Numbered from the stretch's first letter, positions 1 through 5,553 are shown. The stretch is 14,226 bases of DNA from Natrinema soli (GCF_028618695.1 NZ_JAQIVI010000184.1:1-14226), one strand, 5' to 3'. The notes: generated by a model not told the origin, from the sequence alone. Numbers and translations: made by a program.

Positions 1-206
1 GCGACCCCCGCTTCGAGCACGTCCGCACCACACTCGCGCAGTCCAGCGGTCAGTGCATCGGTCAGGACCTTGCCGCTCTCTCGAGCGTCTCGCCCGACGA
101 CGACGCGGTCGTAGCCGTCGGACGCGACGGCCCGGCCGACCGAGAGCGCGAGTTCGGCCGTTACCTCCTCACCGACGGTTCCGCGGATACCGCTCGTTCC
201 GAACAT
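1..206 (-). CDS. glmM: Phosphoglucosamine/phosphomannomutase, N-terminal part (gene runs off the window)
   Basis: Reading leftward from the ATG at 206-204, the frame stays open to the window edge and gives about 68 residues. They begin MFGTSGIRGTVGEEVTAE and include VVVGRDARESG. This is the N-terminal signature of the alpha-D-phosphohexomutase family: the FGTSGIRG loop and the GRDxR substrate/phosphate segment of domain I. The family interconverts hexose 6- and 1-phosphates in the cytoplasm, here probably glucosamine phosphate for UDP-GlcNAc or mannose phosphate for glycan precursors. The phosphoserine active site lies beyond the edge, so sugar specificity cannot be decided. A TATA-like box about 27-30 nt upstream of the ATG supports this start and a leaderless mRNA. 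Family assignment is secure; the choice between GlmM and ManB is inference. Confidence 0.88.
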   Translation of the reverse strand, partial: MFGTSGIRGTVGEEVTAELALSVGRAVASDGYDRVVVGRDARESGKVLTDALTAGLRECGADVLEAGV

Positions 207-230
207 AGTGACTGTCCTTGAGACAAGAGG

Positions 231-241
231 GATTACTATAG
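231..241 (-). promoter_or_regulatory. Box A (TATA) of the phosphohexomutase gene
   Basis: On the minus strand this reads CTATAGTAATC. It is centred about 30 nt before the ATG at 206, the spacing expected for an archaeal TATA box serving a leaderless or nearly leaderless transcript. Assignment is by position and composition only. Confidence 0.55.
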
Positions 242-407
242 AGGTGTTAGACGAGCACGGCGTGTGTCCGCGAACGTTCTTGAACAGTGCCGTCTCTCGG
301 TACTACCGACGCGATGCCTGCGACGACGCCGATATATTGTAGTCGTGCGGTAGACTCGGTAGGTATCTGTGTGACTCTTTGGTCAAACCCATGTAAAATA
401 TTTGTCA

Positions 408-510
408 TAGTCCCGGGCAGATTCGAACTGCCGTCATGGGCTCGCTTCCGTGACGGAACGTACCGAACACGTCCAAAGGCCCATATGATTGGCCACTACA
501 CCACGGGACT
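408..510 (-). tRNA. tRNA-Gln (anticodon UUG) with a ~30-nt intron
   Basis: Read on the minus strand from 510, the gene has acceptor strand AGTCCCG (510-504) pairing with CGGGACT near the 3' end, and discriminator A at 408. The T arm is GGCAG-TTCGAAT-CTGCC. The anticodon stem TGGGC/GCCCA (483-479 with 441-437) encloses the loop CTTTGG|A, with anticodon TTG at 476-474, hence glutamine. A 30-nt insert (472-443) sits after tRNA position 37. This is the canonical archaeal intron site, processed by the bulge-helix-bulge splicing endonuclease. The two exons add to 73 nt, so CCA is not encoded. Haloarchaeal tRNA-Gln(UUG) introns are known from Haloferax volcanii. A T-run (TTTT, 398-395 on the minus strand) follows the 3' end and may stop transcription. 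No convincing TATA box lies in the 50 nt just upstream, which is filled by the hairpin repeat. Confidence 0.92.
443..472 (-). other. tRNA-Gln intron
   Basis: These 30 nt lie between tRNA positions 37 and 38, interrupting the anticodon loop; removing them restores a standard 7-nt loop and a 73-nt tRNA. The segment contains a self-complementary core (TTCCGT...ACGGAA) that forms the intron stem of a bulge-helix-bulge precursor. Exact splice points may shift by one nucleotide; known haloarchaeal counterparts are of similar size. There is no room for an ORF. Confidence 0.8.
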
Positions 511-526
511 CCTCGTTTCACTCGTT

Positions 527-574
527 GTCCCGTGTCATTCGCGAATCCCTCGGATTCGCTCACCACCACGGGAC
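527..574 (-). ncRNA. Candidate tRNA-acceptor-like hairpin, tRNA-proximal copy
   Basis: The outer stem GTCCCGTG/CACGGGAC (8 bp) and inner stem GCGAATCC/GGATTCGC (8 bp, 3-nt loop, 541-559) form one elongated hairpin. In minus-strand RNA the outer stem reproduces pairs 2-7 of the tRNA-Gln acceptor helix, then the tRNA-like GTG(G). No expression evidence is available from sequence alone, so the RNA call is inference; the pairing itself is directly visible. Confidence 0.45.
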
Positions 575-591
575 TTCTCACTGCGTTCGAA

Positions 592-639
592 GCCCCGTGA
601 GGATCGCAGTTCCAGAGGAACTGCTCACCACCACGAGAC
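592..639 (-). ncRNA. Candidate tRNA-acceptor-like hairpin, distal copy
   Basis: In minus-strand RNA the outer stem GTCTCGTG pairs with CACGGGGC along all eight positions, two of them G-U. The inner stem is GCAGTTCC/GGAACTGC with a 3-nt loop (606-624). In the plus-strand sense the same outer stem would have two C-A mismatches, so conservation favours the minus-strand transcript. It follows the HNH gene stop by about 40 bp, so it could also be part of that gene's 3' region. Confidence 0.42.
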
Positions 640-676
640 TTCTTGCTAGGGAATAGACGACGGCATCACAATAGTG

Positions 677-1183
677 TTACTTTTCGGCGCGAGGAGAAAC
701 GGCTATCTGTCCCTCCTCGGCTCGTCGATGACAGCTCCGGCAGAGCGCAAGTACGTTCTCCATCGCATGTGCATCCTCGGGGTCGTCGTACGACCGAACG
801 GGCTGAAGATGGTGAACATCCGGGTTCCGATCGAGTTCCGCCTTCTCTGCGCCACAATACTGACACGTGTACTCGTCCCGCTCGAGTGCTCGCCGGCGAA
901 CACGCCACCACGTACGGCCGTATTCGATCGTCCCGCCCTCCCACTGATGGTGGTCCGGGCCGACGACGTTCTCCGATAGCCAGTCACCATAACAGTCCAG
1001 CGTACAGAAGAAGCCCCGTTTCTGTTCGTCGACCCTCGCCGGACGAACCTCGAGGTCGTTCCCACACGACTGGCACGGTACCGTTACTCTGTCGCCTTTT
1101 CCAGCGTAGTTGTCCGGGAGGAGTACGACGTGCTTCGGCAGCGAAAACTCGGTATACCGTAAGTAGGATACTGCCGGAAATCG
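677..1183 (-). CDS. HNH endonuclease-like protein, 5' end unresolved (probably truncated)
   Basis: The frame downstream of the aminotransferase stop encodes about 168 residues. A first zinc-ribbon-like unit uses CQSC (37-40) and CTLDC (60-64), followed by the segment WLSENVVGPDHHQWEGG. An HNH nuclease core follows: CQYC (107-110), DVHHL (123-126, likely catalytic/metal histidines), the Asn of MENVLALC (143) and CRSCH (148-152). The family cuts DNA using a beta-beta-alpha-metal fold; several haloarchaeal members are stand-alone genes of unknown target. Between 1183 and the first cysteine there is no ATG, GTG or TTG in this frame. The only in-frame starts (ATG at 1351, GTG at 1330, 1324, 1285) lie inside the neighbouring aminotransferase gene, where the frame is just its arginine-rich shadow. 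The 5' part, perhaps another small zinc finger, appears lost, or a non-standard start is used. The catalytic domain itself looks intact. Confidence 0.68.
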   Translation of the reverse strand, partial: RFPAVSYLRYTEFSLPKHVVLLPDNYAGKGDRVTVPCQSCGNDLEVRPARVDEQKRGFFCTLDCYGDWLSENVVGPDHHQWEGGTIEYGRTWWRVRRRALERDEYTCQYCGAEKAELDRNPDVHHLQPVRSYDDPEDAHAMENVLALCRSCHRRAEEGQIAVSPRAEK

Positions 1184-1184
1184 G

Positions 1185-2330
1185 TTACAGGTAGCCTTCC
1201 TCGGCCAGCCGCTCGAGCCCCTCCTCGAGCCGTTCCTCGCTCGCCGCGTACGAGATCCGCGCGTAGCCGGGCGTGCCGAATGCACTCCCCGGCACGGTCG
1301 CGACGTGAGCGTCTTCGATCGCACCCTCACACCACGTCTGGTCATCCTCATCGACGGGAAGCATCATGTAGAACGCGCCCTCCGGCACCGCCACGTCGAC
1401 GTCGTACTCGGCGAGCAAGTCGACGACCAGATCGCGGCGCTCCTCGAACGCCTCGGTCATCTCGGTGACGGCGTCCTCGGTCTCGAGCGCCTCGAGACCG
1501 GCGTGCTGGACGAAGTTGACGGCGGAGGAGACGGAGTGGCTGTGGAGTTTGCCGGCCTGTTCGACGAGTTCCTCGGGGCCGGCGAAGTAGCCCAGTCGCC
1601 AGCCGGTCATCGAGTAGGCCTTCGAGAAGCCGTTGACCGTGATCGTTCGGTCGGCCATCCCCTCGAGCGTGCCCAGACTCGTCGGTTCGACGCCGTAGGT
1701 GATCTCCTTGTAAATTTCGTCAGAGATGACGGTGATGTCGTGTTCGACGGCGAGGTCGCGGACGCCCTCGAGCGCGGCGTCGGAGTAGACCGCACCGGTC
1801 GGGTTCGACGGCGAGTTGACGATCAGCAGTTCCGTCTCGTCGGAGACCGCGGCTGCGAGGTCGTCGAGTGCGGGCTCAAGTTGGAAGTCGGAGTCCGAAA
1901 GGTCGACGCGGGTGAGGTTGCCGCCGGCCATTTTCACCATCGCCTCGTAGGAGACCCACGCGGGGTCGAGCAGGGCGACTTCGTCGCCATCCTGGATGAG
2001 CGCCTGGATGATCTCGTAGAGCGCCTGCTTCGCGCCGGGCGTGACGATGATGTTCTCGGGGCCGTGCTCGAGCCCGTCGTCGGCGAGTTTGTCAGCGATT
2101 GCCTCACGCAACTCGAGGATACCGGCGGAGGTGGTGTAGCCGGTGTGGCCGGCATCCATCGCGTCCTTGCCGGCCTCGATGATGTTCTCGGGCGTGGGGA
2201 AGTCGGGTTCGCCGACGCTCAGGTCGACGACGTCTGCGCCCTCGGCCTCGAGTTCGGTGGCGAGTGCAGAGATGGCGAGCGTTGCGGACGGTTCGACTCG
2301 GCTGACGCGGTCGGTGAATTCCATCGTCAT
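1185..2330 (-). CDS. aspC: Pyridoxal phosphate-dependent aminotransferase, class I (likely aspartate aminotransferase)
   Basis: This is a 381-residue fold-type I aminotransferase, a normal length for the aspC-like subfamily. Visible residues include the N-terminal LSVGEPDFPTP (37-47), NSPSNPTG (172-179) with Asn176, SDEIY (203-207) with Asp204 and Tyr207 contacting the cofactor, and the Schiff-base Lys237 in SKAYSMTGWRLGY. Arg358 in ARISYA is the usual substrate carboxylate binder. It would transfer the amino group between amino acids and 2-oxoglutarate in the cytosol; aspartate is the likeliest substrate, but close homologues act on aromatic or branched substrates. The start at 2330 gives MTMEF; a second ATG two codons later is possible. 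It lies 7 bp after the ribH stop, so the two are probably co-transcribed. The protein is strongly acidic, as usual in halophiles. Confidence 0.92.
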   Translation of the reverse strand: MTMEFTDRVSRVEPSATLAISALATELEAEGADVVDLSVGEPDFPTPENIIEAGKDAMDAGHTGYTTSAGILELREAIADKLADDGLEHGPENIIVTPGAKQALYEIIQALIQDGDEVALLDPAWVSYEAMVKMAGGNLTRVDLSDSDFQLEPALDDLAAAVSDETELLIVNSPSNPTGAVYSDAALEGVRDLAVEHDITVISDEIYKEITYGVEPTSLGTLEGMADRTITVNGFSKAYSMTGWRLGYFAGPEELVEQAGKLHSHSVSSAVNFVQHAGLEALETEDAVTEMTEAFEERRDLVVDLLAEYDVDVAVPEGAFYMMLPVDEDDQTWCEGAIEDAHVATVPGSAFGTPGYARISYAASEERLEEGLERLAEEGYL

Positions 2331-2337
2331 TGTGGAT

Positions 2338-2769
2338 CTAGTCTGAATCGGCAGCGGGACTGGGGTCGGGAAGTTCGTCGACGAGATCGAGCGCGCCGTC
2401 GACGGCTTTCGCCGCGTTTGCGACGCGTTCGCGCGCCTCGGCGGCGGACATGCCGGGCCCGGTCACGCCGAGGGTCACGGGCGTATCGCGCTCGAGACTC
2501 ACGTCGGTGAGTCCCTGAGCGGTGGCGTCGGTGATCACATGATCGTGATCGGTGTCGCCCGTAATGACCGTCCCGACGACGGCCACCGCGTCGACTTCCT
2601 CGCGGCGGGCGAGCCGGTCGGCTGCCAGCGGCGCGTCGTAGACTCCCGGAACGTGGACCGTCTCGTACACCTCGGCGCCCGCGGCGGTGGCCGCCTCGAG
2701 CGCTTCCTGCTCCATCTGCTCGGTGATCGGACGGTTGAATTCCGCGACCACCAGTCCGAGCGTGGTCAT
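2338..2769 (-). CDS. ribH: 6,7-dimethyl-8-ribityllumazine synthase
   Basis: This 143-residue protein has the size of a lumazine synthase subunit. It catalyses the penultimate step of riboflavin synthesis: 5-amino-6-ribitylaminouracil plus dihydroxybutanone phosphate gives 6,7-dimethyl-8-ribityllumazine. Seen in the sequence: the substrate-binding AEFN segment (9-12), HVPGVYDAPLAADRL (39-53) matching the family PG-x-x-E/D-x-P element, and VVGTVITGDTDHDHV (64-78) with His75 at the catalytic base position. The acidic tail DPSPAADSD is halophilic decoration. The ATG at 2769 is chosen because it begins MTTLGLVVAEFN, the normal family start. A box A lies about 27 nt upstream. It heads the ribH-aspC unit and is divergent from purK. 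Confidence 0.95.
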   Translation of the reverse strand: MTTLGLVVAEFNRPITEQMEQEALEAATAAGAEVYETVHVPGVYDAPLAADRLARREEVDAVAVVGTVITGDTDHDHVITDATAQGLTDVSLERDTPVTLGVTGPGMSAAEARERVANAAKAVDGALDLVDELPDPSPAADSD

Positions 2770-2790
2770 AGGCGAGCGGTGGAGAGGGCG

Positions 2791-2800
2791 GGTAAAAGAG
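2791..2800 (-). promoter_or_regulatory. Box A of ribH
   Basis: The minus-strand reading CTCTTTTACC is centred about 26 nt upstream of the ribH ATG, consistent with a leaderless haloarchaeal promoter. It lies in the 121-bp region shared with the divergent purK promoter. Confidence 0.5.
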
Positions 2801-2856
2801 GTACCGTTCTCGGGTGACCGAAACCGACTCCCGCCTCGAGCGACAGCCCATTTGAG

Positions 2857-2866
2857 AATTCTTAAG
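2857..2866 (+). promoter_or_regulatory. Box A of purK
   Basis: AATTCTTAAG is the only AT-rich island upstream of purK, centred about 28 nt before the ATG at 2891. This places transcription start at or next to the start codon (leaderless). Confidence 0.6.
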
Positions 2867-2890
2867 CGCGGGCGACGAGAACCGCCGGGC

Positions 2891-4054
2891 ATGACGACGC
2901 TACGGACGCCGGGACTGACGATCGGCGTAGTCGGCGGGGGACAGCTCGGGCGGATGCTCGCCGAAGCGGCCGCGCCGCTGGGTGTCGAGGTGGTCGTGCT
3001 CGATCCGACGCCGGACTGCCCCGCCGCGCCGGTGGCTCGCGACCAGATCGTCGCCGGGTTCGACGACGAGGCGGGAATCCGCGAACTCGCCGCGCGCGCG
3101 GACATACTCACTTTCGAGATCGAACTCGCCGACCAGGACGTGATGGACCGTGTGAGCGAGGAGACGGGAACGCCCGTTCACCCGAAGCCGTCGACGCTCG
3201 AGACGATCCACGACAAACTCGTTCAGAAGCGCGAACTCGAGGACGCCGGCGTTCCGGTGCCGCCCTTCCGCGCGGTCGAGGACGCCGACGACGTCCGCGG
3301 AGCGATCGACGACTACGGCGCACCGGTGATGCTCAAGGCTCGCACCGGGGGTTACGACGGGCGCGGGAACGTCCCCGTCGAGTCGAAAGCCGACGCTGCG
3401 GACGCCCTCGAGTCCGTCGCCGGCCCCGCGATGGTCGAGTCGTTCGTCGACTTCGAGCGCGAGGTGTCCGTCATCGCGGTCAAGGGCGAGGACGAAATCG
3501 CGACCTTCCCGATCGGGGAAAACATCCACGAGGACGAAATCCTTCGGGAGACCGTCGTTCCCGCGCGCTCGAGCGATGCCGTCACCGAGCGCGCTCACGC
3601 GGTCGCGCGCGACGTGCTCGAGGTGATGGACGGACGGGGCGTGTACGGGATCGAACTGTTTGAAACGCGCGAGGGAGACGTTTTGCTCAACGAGATCGCG
3701 CCGCGCCCGCACAACTCGGGTCACTGGACGATCGAGGGCGCCCAGACCTCGCAGTTCGAACAGCACGCGCGGGCGGTGCTGGGCTGGCCGCTCGGTTCGA
3801 CTGAGCTGCGTTCGCCGACCGTTCTAACGAACCTGCTGGGTGACGTCGACGAGGAACGGCGCGCGGAGTTGAGCGACATCGACCGCATTCTCGAGACGTC
3901 CGCCGCGCATCTCCACTGGTATGGCAAGCGGCAGGCCCGACCGCTGCGCAAGATGGGTCACGTCACCGTCTCGGGCGAGACCGAGGACGCCGACGTCGAA
4001 GCGTTACTGGAGGCCGCGCGCGACCTCGAGGAGCGCGTGACGTTCCAGACGTAG
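2891..4054 (+). CDS. purK: 5-(carboxyamino)imidazole ribonucleotide synthase (ATP-grasp)
   Basis: This 387-residue ATP-grasp enzyme converts AIR, bicarbonate and ATP to N5-CAIR in de novo purine synthesis. Seen: the N-terminal nucleotide-fold loop VVGGGQLGRMLAEAA (13-27), family-typical DILTFEIE (71-78; bacterial DVxTYEFE), LKARTGGYDGRGN (148-160) forming the glycine-rich ATP loop, ENIHEDEILRETVVPAR (210-226), and the metal/substrate segment NEIAPRPHNSGHWTIEG (267-283). The length matches the family. The ATG at 2891 is preferred over an in-frame ATG at 2687, because it begins at the family N-terminus, follows a well-placed box A, and the earlier ATG lies inside ribH on the other strand. purE follows after 77 bp, the next step of the same pathway. 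Confidence 0.96.
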   Translation: MTTLRTPGLTIGVVGGGQLGRMLAEAAAPLGVEVVVLDPTPDCPAAPVARDQIVAGFDDEAGIRELAARADILTFEIELADQDVMDRVSEETGTPVHPKPSTLETIHDKLVQKRELEDAGVPVPPFRAVEDADDVRGAIDDYGAPVMLKARTGGYDGRGNVPVESKADAADALESVAGPAMVESFVDFEREVSVIAVKGEDEIATFPIGENIHEDEILRETVVPARSSDAVTERAHAVARDVLEVMDGRGVYGIELFETREGDVLLNEIAPRPHNSGHWTIEGAQTSQFEQHARAVLGWPLGSTELRSPTVLTNLLGDVDEERRAELSDIDRILETSAAHLHWYGKRQARPLRKMGHVTVSGETEDADVEALLEAARDLEERVTFQT

Positions 4055-4100
4055 CCAGCCGACTGCGGGTCGTCTCGGCCGCTTGGTCCGTTTACCACTG

Positions 4101-4107
4101 TTTCAAG
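4101..4107 (+). promoter_or_regulatory. Possible box A of purE
   Basis: TTTCAAG is centred 28 nt before the purE ATG, in the 77-bp purK-purE gap, which also holds TTTACC at 4091-4096. It may give purE its own leaderless transcript besides read-through from purK. It is a weak match, supported mainly by position. Confidence 0.35.
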
Positions 4108-4131
4108 TCACTCGCCCGACCACCATCAGCC

Positions 4132-4770
4132 ATGAGCGACAGCGTCAGCGAACTGATCGAGCGCCTGCACCGCGAGGCCGAACAGGATCGCCCGTCCGAG
4201 GAAACCCCGGACGTCGGCATCGTCATGGGCAGCGACTCCGACCTCGAGACGATGATGACCGGCGGGACGCGCCGGGGCGCCTACGACGCGTTCGTCGACG
4301 AACTCGGCTTCGCCGAGCAGACCGACTACGAGAACCCGCCCGCGGAACGGTTCACGTTCGAGACCTACGTGACCTCGGCTCACCGAACGCCGGACTTAAT
4401 GACGACTTACGCGGAGACGGCCGAAGAGCGGGGCCTCGACGTAATTATCGCCGGTGCGGGCGGGAAATCCGCGGATCTCCCGAACATGACCGCGTCGATC
4501 GCGTATCCGCTGCCGGTCATCGGCGTTCCGGTCCAGGAGAAGTCCGTCGACAGCGTCATCGGGATGCCGACGGGGGCGCCGCTGGTCGCGGTCGACGCCG
4601 GCAAGTCGTTCAACGCCGCGCTGTCGGCCGCACAGATTCTCGCCCGCCAGCACGAGTCAATTCGTGACCGACTCGTCGCCTACCACGAAGATCTGCGCGA
4701 GGGCGTCGGAACCGTCTCTCGAGAACTCCACGACTCCGGGACGCCGACGTTCCGGAATCGAGATCGGTAA
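4132..4770 (+). CDS. purE: N5-carboxyaminoimidazole ribonucleotide mutase, expanded form
   Basis: PurE moves the carboxylate of N5-CAIR (the PurK product) to C4, giving CAIR. Seen: GIVMGSDSD (29-37), SAHRTP (82-87) with the catalytic His84, IIAGAGGKSADLPNMTAS (105-122) and GVPVQ (131-135). At 212 residues it is longer than the roughly 160-170 of bacterial PurE. There is an extra N-terminal segment (about 1-26), an acidic insertion between GSDSD and SAHRTP (about 41-75), and a tail after residue 180. The usual bacterial GAGGAAHLPGM is GAGGKSADLPNM here, and the segment after GVPVQ is a few residues shorter. The last residues (FRNRDR) are encoded by the first unit of a 22-bp tandem repeat that runs past the stop codon, so the tail may be a recent extension. 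Function is secure from context and core motifs. Confidence 0.94.
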   Translation: MSDSVSELIERLHREAEQDRPSEETPDVGIVMGSDSDLETMMTGGTRRGAYDAFVDELGFAEQTDYENPPAERFTFETYVTSAHRTPDLMTTYAETAEERGLDVIIAGAGGKSADLPNMTASIAYPLPVIGVPVQEKSVDSVIGMPTGAPLVAVDAGKSFNAALSAAQILARQHESIRDRLVAYHEDLREGVGTVSRELHDSGTPTFRNRDR

Positions 4771-4830
4771 ATTCCGGAATCGAGATCAGTGCGTTCCGAG
4801 GCCGGTGCGTTCCGGGACCGGGATCGGCAA
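4748..4830 (+). repeat. Short tandem repeat across the purE stop codon
   Basis: The motif TTCCGGAATCGAGATC begins at 4750 and again at 4772 (22 bp apart). Degraded copies begin at 4794 (TTCCGAGGCCGG, another 22 bp) and 4810 (TTCCGGGACCGGGATCGG, 16 bp later). The first copy encodes the end of PurE and contains its TAA just after; the others are non-coding. TTCCGGAA is itself palindromic. It could be replication slippage, a binding-site cluster or an mRNA 3'-end element. Confidence 0.65.
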
Positions 4831-5145
4831 CTCGTCCCGTACGGCCGGGGGGATGTTCCGCGTGTCTCTGAAACTGTGATCGGTGATCCCGGTCGCGCTT
4901 CCAATCGGGCGACCACTCGTCTGCGTGGCTGAAATTACCGCCGCACGCGGCGCGTCGTGGTCGATTTCGGCCTCGAGTAATATCGTACTACCGATCCGTT
5001 CACTCTACACACAGCTATATATAGTATAATGTGATTATTCACGTAGGTCTATTCGCGCTGAACTCCCTCTCTGGCCCGTGTTTCCCCGGAAAACGAAGAA
5101 TCAACCCTTATGTGCGTGCGGTTTGAAGCCTCGAACGTTACCGAG
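4771..5145. other. 375-bp intergenic region between purE and nuoA
   Basis: No credible gene is present. From left to right it holds the decaying 22-bp repeat (to about 4830), a possible hairpin GGTCGC/GCGACC (4891-4896 with 4909-4914), a compact GC palindrome CGCCGC-AC-GCGGCG (4939-4952) that might mark the purE mRNA end although no T-run follows it, a strong TATA-like island (5015-5030), and a probable untranslated leader up to nuoA. Confidence 0.6.
5015..5030 (+). promoter_or_regulatory. Strong TATA-like promoter of the nuo operon
   Basis: CTATATATAGTATAAT is by far the most AT-rich stretch in the window outside the 5' edge, and precedes the 9-kb nuo operon on the same strand. An archaeal TATA box sets transcription about 25 nt downstream (near 5045-5055). 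That would leave a leader of about 55-100 nt before nuoA, depending on the start codon used. Confidence 0.55.
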
Positions 5146-5553
5146 ATGAATGATTGGATCGCTATCGGGGCGCTGGCGCTCGTCGGGGTGTTGATACCGT
5201 TCGGGATGATGGCGGTATCGTATCTCCTGCGACCCACCGTGCCCGAAACGAGCAAACGCGCCACCTACGAGAGTGGCGAGATTCCGACCGGCGGAACGCG
5301 CATCCGGTTCAATATTCAGTATTACATGGTTGCGCTTCTGTTCGTCATCTTCGATATCGAGACCGTCCTCCTGTTTCCGTGGGCGGTCGCCTATCAGGAT
5401 GCGCTCGCGGCGGAGGAAATCTCGCTCGTCAGCGCGCTCGGACCGATGCTGTTGTTCGTCGCCATCCTGCTCGTCGGACTCGCGTGGGCGTGGCGCAACG
5501 GCGCAGTACAGTGGGCACAGACAGCTCGCCAGCTGGAAACTGACAGACAATGA
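5146..5553 (+). CDS. nuoA: Complex I-type dehydrogenase subunit A
   Basis: This 135-residue, three-helix membrane protein is a small subunit next to the quinone site. Helices lie at roughly 4-28, 58-82 and 94-117. The family loop YESGEIPTGGTRIRFNIQYY (41-60) and the stretch VIFDIETVLLFPW (67-79) with Asp70/Glu72 are diagnostic. The loop cysteine of bacterial YECG is Ser here. The start at 5146 (MNDWIAIGALAL) matches the haloarchaeal family N-terminus. An in-frame ATG at 5110 would add 12 residues (MCVRFEASNVTE) that look unlike a membrane lead-in. The stop overlaps the nuoB start (ATGA). First gene of the operon. Confidence 0.92.
   Translation: MNDWIAIGALALVGVLIPFGMMAVSYLLRPTVPETSKRATYESGEIPTGGTRIRFNIQYYMVALLFVIFDIETVLLFPWAVAYQDALAAEEISLVSALGPMLLFVAILLVGLAWAWRNGAVQWAQTARQLETDRQ

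Larger units (their letters stand above)
510..639 (-). repeat. Two tandem 65-bp units encoding tRNA-Gln-like hairpins
   Basis: The octamer CACGGGAC (plus strand) recurs at 502-509 (inside the tRNA), 567-574, and as CACGAGAC at 632-639, exactly 65 bp apart each time. The partner octamers GTCCCGTG (527-534) and GCCCCGTG (592-599) are also 65 bp apart, as are the inner palindromes 541-559 and 606-624. Each unit is a 48-nt hairpin plus a 17-nt spacer. The inner 8-bp stems differ in sequence between units (GCGAATCC/GGATTCGC versus GCAGTTCC/GGAACTGC) but remain perfectly paired. On the minus strand each unit starts like the tRNA: AGTCYCGTGGTG. The outer stem of the distal unit pairs fully only as minus-strand RNA, where its changes become G-U pairs. 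This points to an RNA co-oriented with the tRNA. Function is unknown. Confidence 0.85.

Noticed and set aside
510..639. CRISPR array
   Set aside because: There are only two to three copies, the conserved part is an imperfect hairpin in register with a tRNA end, and the variable part is palindromic rather than unique spacer-like.
287..649. Small plus-strand frames over the tRNA and hairpin repeat
   Set aside because: They read through a clear tRNA gene and palindromic repeats, so coding is not credible.
408..677. tRNA attachment site of an integrated element, with the repeats as att copies
   Set aside because: The duplicated part is the tRNA 5' end only, repeated every 65 bp. There is no integrase or cargo in the window and no second copy of the tRNA 3' end.
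443..1183. HNH gene as a homing endonuclease for the tRNA intron
   Set aside because: The intron is a 30-nt splicing-endonuclease type with no ORF, and the HNH gene lies outside it; proximity alone is not evidence.
1305..2510. Plus-strand open frame (401 codons) opposite the aminotransferase and ribH
   Set aside because: It covers two confidently identified genes on the other strand and shows no family motif.
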